From assembly GCF_900111835.1 (NCBI RefSeq), contig NZ_FOJP01000008.1, forward strand, positions 213,895-277,894: 64,000 bases of DNA, written 5' to 3'. Both the position numbers and the translations under genes were made by a program. This document shows, one piece after another, positions 61,251 through 64,000 of this stretch (position 1 is the stretch's first letter; each line of letters opens with the position of its first letter). Source of the stretch: Metapseudomonas otitidis. GTDB taxonomy: Bacteria > Pseudomonadota > Gammaproteobacteria > Pseudomonadales > Pseudomonadaceae. The notes below the pieces were generated by a model. It made no database searches. It worked only from the letters and a program-made list of their open reading frames with translations, and was not told the origin of the DNA.

Positions 61251-63251
61251 ATGAGTAACTCAATAGATCGAGTGCGTCACGTATTGCTGGAGCTTCCTCG
61301 GGGCAGGAAACGCCTTCTTCAGGTAATGGTCGATGTGCTTCTCCTCTGGCTCGCACTCTGGCTGGCATTTTTTGTGCGTTTGGGAACATCGGTACTGATT
61401 GATCCTTCTGGCGAGTACCTGTGGCTGTTCCTTGCCGCTCCGGCGACAGCAATTCCCCTGTTCGTGCGTTTTGGCCTCTATCGCGCTGTTCTGCGTTATT
61501 TCAGCAGCGCGGCGCTCATGACGATATTCAATGCGATCAGTTTATCGGCGCTATTATTGGCCGTTGTGATCTATCTGATGCAGCCCGAAGAACTGATGCC
61601 GCGCTCGGTGGTATTCATCTATTGGGCAATCTCCATGCTGTTCGTTGGCGGGCTGCGTCTGCTCATGCGCCAGTACTTCAGTGGTGAGCTTTTTCCGCCC
61701 GGTCGTCAGTCGGCTCAAGCAGTCAAGGTAGCAATATACGGCGCGGGGGCAGCGGGAAATCAACTGCTCTCTGCGTTGCGCATGAGCCATGGCATGAAAC
61801 CGGTGGCCTTCATTGACGATGATGTCAGTTTGGTCGGAAGGGTCATCGCTGGAGTCAAGGTTTATGCCCCGAAGCATGTCGGGCGGATGATCGAAGAGAC
61901 AGGTGCACGTGAGCTGCTTCTGGCTATTCCGTCTGCATCTAGAGCCCGCCGTCGGGAGATTCTCGCTGCCCTTGAATGTCATCCCCTGCATGTGCGCAGT
62001 ATCCCGGGGTTCATGGATCTCGCCAGCGGGCGAGTGAAGGTCGAAGACCTCCAGGAAGTGGATATCGCCGACCTCCTGGGCCGTGATGCAGTACCTCCGC
62101 GCCAGGATTTGTTCCAGCGCTGCATCAAGGATCAGGTCGTTCTGGTAACCGGTGCTGGCGGTTCCATTGGTTCGGAGCTGTGTCGGCAGATTCTTGCCAG
62201 TGGTGCACGCACCTTGCTGCTTTTCGAGCACAGCGAATTCAACCTCTACAGCATCCATGGCGAGCTACAGCAGCGTATCGATCGGGAGTCGCTGCCGATC
62301 AAGCTGGTGCCGATCCTGGGGTCTATCCGTAATGCCGAGCGGTTGTTCGACATTCTTCAAACTTGGCGCGTCAATACCGTTTATCACGCTGCTGCCTACA
62401 AGCATGTGCCGATGGTCGAGCATAATATTGCTGAGGGCGTACATAATAATTTGATCGGTACGCTTAATGTTGCGCAGGCTGCAGTTAGAGTTGGTGTGGA
62501 TAATTTTGTTCTGATTTCGACCGATAAAGCAGTGCGGCCTACAAATGTTATGGGTAGCACTAAACGTCTGGCTGAGATGGTATTGCAAGCGCTGAGTCAC
62601 GAGTCGGCGCCGGTTTTATTTGGTGAGGCAGGCGATTTATGTCTAGTTAACAAAACTCGCTTTACAATGGTTCGTTTTGGTAATGTGCTTGGTTCTTCAG
62701 GTTCAGTTATTCCGCTTTTTCGTGAGCAGATTAGGCGAGGTGGTCCGGTCACGGTCACGCATCCTAATATAACTCGTTATTTTATGACGATCCCTGAAGC
62801 GGCGCAGCTTGTCATACAGGCGGGATCAATGGGGCAGGGGGGGGATGTCTTCGTTTTGGATATGGGGCAGCCAGTAAAGATATTTGAGTTGGCGGAGAAG
62901 ATGATTCGTCTTTCCGGATTATCTGTTAGAAGTACTGATGACCCCGGTGGAGACATAGCGATTGAGTTCACTGGCCTGCGCCCGGGTGAAAAGCTCTACG
63001 AAGAGTTGTTGATCGGAGAAAACGTCGCTCTTACTGATCATCCTATGATCATGCGAGCCAATGAGGTGCATTTGCCTTGGGATGCTCTAAAGGGTGTTAT
63101 CGGGCGGCTATTAGAGGCTGTCGAACAGGGCGATTACAAAGCGGTTCGAAAAATCCTACGCGAGACCGTAAATGGTTACTCTCCGCAGGAGGCAATTGTT
63201 GACTGGATCCATCAGCAGCGAGAAGTTGAGTCTACGCTCCCGAATGACTAG
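61251..63251 (+). CDS. wbpM: UDP-GlcNAc C6 dehydratase WbpM (PglF-like)
   Basis: A 666-residue membrane protein, length of P. aeruginosa WbpM. Four N-terminal hydrophobic helices (about 20-140), a first Rossmann domain (about 150-275, VAIYGAGAAGNQLLSALRMS), and the cytoplasmic SDR dehydratase (about 290-610) with LVTGAGGSIGSELCRQI, HAAAYKHVPMVEHN, LISTDKAVRPTNVMGSTKRLAE (Met replaces the usual Tyr of YxxxK, as in this family) and TVRFGNVLGSSGSVIPLF-like TMVRFGNVLGSSGSV. It makes UDP-4-keto-6-deoxy-GlcNAc. The part after about 62,400 is clearly AT-richer with different codon use. AAGGG precedes the ATG. Confidence 0.95.
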   Translation: MSNSIDRVRHVLLELPRGRKRLLQVMVDVLLLWLALWLAFFVRLGTSVLIDPSGEYLWLFLAAPATAIPLFVRFGLYRAVLRYFSSAALMTIFNAISLSALLLAVVIYLMQPEELMPRSVVFIYWAISMLFVGGLRLLMRQYFSGELFPPGRQSAQAVKVAIYGAGAAGNQLLSALRMSHGMKPVAFIDDDVSLVGRVIAGVKVYAPKHVGRMIEETGARELLLAIPSASRARRREILAALECHPLHVRSIPGFMDLASGRVKVEDLQEVDIADLLGRDAVPPRQDLFQRCIKDQVVLVTGAGGSIGSELCRQILASGARTLLLFEHSEFNLYSIHGELQQRIDRESLPIKLVPILGSIRNAERLFDILQTWRVNTVYHAAAYKHVPMVEHNIAEGVHNNLIGTLNVAQAAVRVGVDNFVLISTDKAVRPTNVMGSTKRLAEMVLQALSHESAPVLFGEAGDLCLVNKTRFTMVRFGNVLGSSGSVIPLFREQIRRGGPVTVTHPNITRYFMTIPEAAQLVIQAGSMGQGGDVFVLDMGQPVKIFELAEKMIRLSGLSVRSTDDPGGDIAIEFTGLRPGEKLYEELLIGENVALTDHPMIMRANEVHLPWDALKGVIGRLLEAVEQGDYKAVRKILRETVNGYSPQEAIVDWIHQQREVESTLPND

Positions 63252-63309
63252 CTTGGCTCGGCGGATTAAGGAATACCGCCCACACGTTAGCCACATGGAG
63301 ATTCAAGTG

Positions 63310-63627
63310 ATGATGCTCGTACGGGTTCTTTCCCTGCTGTTCGTACTTCTCGGCTTCGCTGGTTCTGCTATCGCTGTTGAAGCGCCAGCCAAGGATGAGC
63401 CATTAAAAGTGGCGGCCCAGCAGGTGACAAAGAAAGTAGACATCAACAAAGCCGATGCCGCTACCTTGCAGGATGCAATGGTTGGAGTCGGTGAGATGAA
63501 GGCCAAAGCCATAGTGGCTTACCGGGAGGCCAACGGTGCTTTTTCTTCCGTGGACGATCTCCTGCAGGTAAAGGGGATCGGTGCAAAGACTCTGGAGGCT
63601 AACCGCGACAGACTCGTTGTTGAGTGA
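63310..63627 (+). CDS. ComEA-like helix-hairpin-helix DNA-binding protein
   Basis: A 105-residue exported protein: signal peptide LVRVLSLLFVLLGFAGSAIA, a short linker, and a C-terminal pair of helix-hairpin-helix motifs (about 48-103) reading VDINKADAATLQDAMVGVGEM and FSSVDDLLQVKGIGAKTLEANRD. ComEA-type proteins bind DNA in the periplasm during natural uptake; small Pseudomonas versions next to wbpM are conserved. The start at 63310 has GGAG nine bases upstream; an in-frame ATG at 63295 is less likely. It ends the O-antigen locus on the right, as in P. aeruginosa, and has its own terminator. Confidence 0.88.
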   Translation: MMLVRVLSLLFVLLGFAGSAIAVEAPAKDEPLKVAAQQVTKKVDINKADAATLQDAMVGVGEMKAKAIVAYREANGAFSSVDDLLQVKGIGAKTLEANRDRLVVE

Positions 63628-63645
63628 GCGTCGTGGTCAAAAAGG

Positions 63646-63669
63646 AGCCGGCTTATAGCCGGCTTTTTT
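63646..63669 (+). terminator. Intrinsic terminator of comEA
   Basis: AGCCGGC-TTATA-GCCGGCT followed by a run of T, 19 bases past the comEA stop. It ends 9 bases before the insertion element. Confidence 0.9.
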
Positions 63670-63677
63670 GCGCTCGC

Positions 63678-64000
63678 TGTCCCGTCCTGAATAAGGTTTA
63701 CACCTTCGCCCTTATTTCAGGAGAGTCCCGATGGCAGAAGGTATCCGTCGCAGTCAGCGTGATTACACGCAGGCTTTTAAACTGGCAGTGGTCGATCAAG
63801 TCGAAAAAGGCGAAATGAGCTACAAGGAGGCTCAGGCTCGCTACGGCATCCAGGGCCGTTCGACGGTGCTGGTGTGGTTACGCAAGCATGGTCGGCAGGA
63901 CTGGAGTCAAGGAGCCTCCATTCGATCCGCCAGGAGCAAGTCGATGTCCGAACCCAACCTGCCACTGACGCCGGAGCAGCGCATCAAGGAGCTGGAGCAG
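63678..64000 (+). mobile_element. Left end of an IS3-family insertion sequence (cut by window edge)
   Basis: The element appears to begin at TGTCCCGTCCTGAATAAGG (63678), starting with TG as IS3 ends do. CCTGAATAAG and CTTATTTCAGG near it form an imperfect inverted repeat (63685-63720). A transposase reading frame starts at 63731. The right end lies outside the window, so length, terminal repeats and target duplication cannot be read. Confidence 0.65.
63731..64000 (+). CDS. IS3-family transposase OrfA, partial
   Basis: The frame is open for 90 codons to the window edge. It has a helix-turn-helix of the transposase-8/IS3 OrfA type: DYTQAFKLAVVDQVEKGEMS, YKEAQARYGIQGRSTVLVWL and RKHGRQDW. PLTPEQRIKELEQ starts the expected leucine-zipper region. 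CAGGAGAG precedes the ATG. OrfB, normally fused by -1 frameshifting, must lie beyond the window. OrfA supplies DNA recognition for IS transposition. Confidence 0.85.
   Translation, partial: MAEGIRRSQRDYTQAFKLAVVDQVEKGEMSYKEAQARYGIQGRSTVLVWLRKHGRQDWSQGASIRSARSKSMSEPNLPLTPEQRIKELEQ

Overview
The window is a stretch of Pseudomonas chromosome (gammaproteobacteria). It has high GC, strong GC-rich codon use, many shadow frames and gene blocks typical of the genus: cyaB, the cpx-type operon, yciB to rluB, mupP-ubiG-mtaD-mtnA-gyrA, the serC-pheA-hisC-tyrA/aroA-cmk-rpsA supraoperon, ihfB, an O-antigen locus ending in wbpM, and comEA. Gene content is close to P. aeruginosa, but block order, a tandem trkH pair and the O-antigen locus differ, so it is probably another Pseudomonas species.

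Layout. 1-5.1 kb: DUF2804 end, MarR-MFS pair, FimV/HubP-like protein. 5.1-9.5 kb: PlpD-type patatin autotransporter, SelW-like protein, a small secreted DUF6515-like protein, DMT transporter and CsaA. 9.6-14.1 kb: AraC regulator, a plcP-glycosyltransferase pair behind a candidate Pho box, and cyaB. 14.1-20.7 kb: small housekeeping genes, cold-shock protein, AraC regulator, two TrkH genes each with its own promoter, nitroreductase. 20.7-24.8 kb: minus-strand run yciB-yciI-orf-cpxR-cpxP-cpxA. 24.8-30.5 kb: PHP nuclease, yciO, scpAB, a 59-residue DUF1289 gene, rluB with a repeated basic tail, GGDEF cyclase. 30.8-47.1 kb: yciK, mupP, ubiG, mtaD, mtnA, gyrA, the aromatic amino-acid/serine supraoperon into cmk and rpsA, then ihfB. 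47.2-63.3 kb: surface polysaccharide (O-antigen) locus. 63.3-64 kb: comEA, its terminator and the start of an IS3-family element.

How genes work together. wbpA-wbpB-wbpE-wbpD should make UDP-2,3-diacetamido-glucuronic acid; no wbpI-type 2-epimerase is present, so the gluco form may be the product. A separate SDR-aminotransferase-acyltransferase trio (51.9-54.6 kb) should make a second N-acylated amino sugar. WbpM with PglE-, PglD- and PglC-like proteins (58.8-63.3 kb) forms a complete di-N-acetylbacillosamine-type synthesis and priming module. A Wzx flippase, one GT4 enzyme and a GT-C-like membrane protein complete the locus; no wzz, no ABC exporter and no conventional wzy were recognised.

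The most notable regulatory observations are (1) two genes 15 kb apart, the cpxP-like gene and the DUF6515-like gene, that share the same promoter architecture with a CpxR-like box at the same distance from the start codon; (2) a phased Pho box before plcP; (3) two hairpins and an ops-like sequence in the leader of the O-antigen locus. The 3' part of wbpM is visibly AT-richer than its 5' part, suggesting recombination inside the gene.
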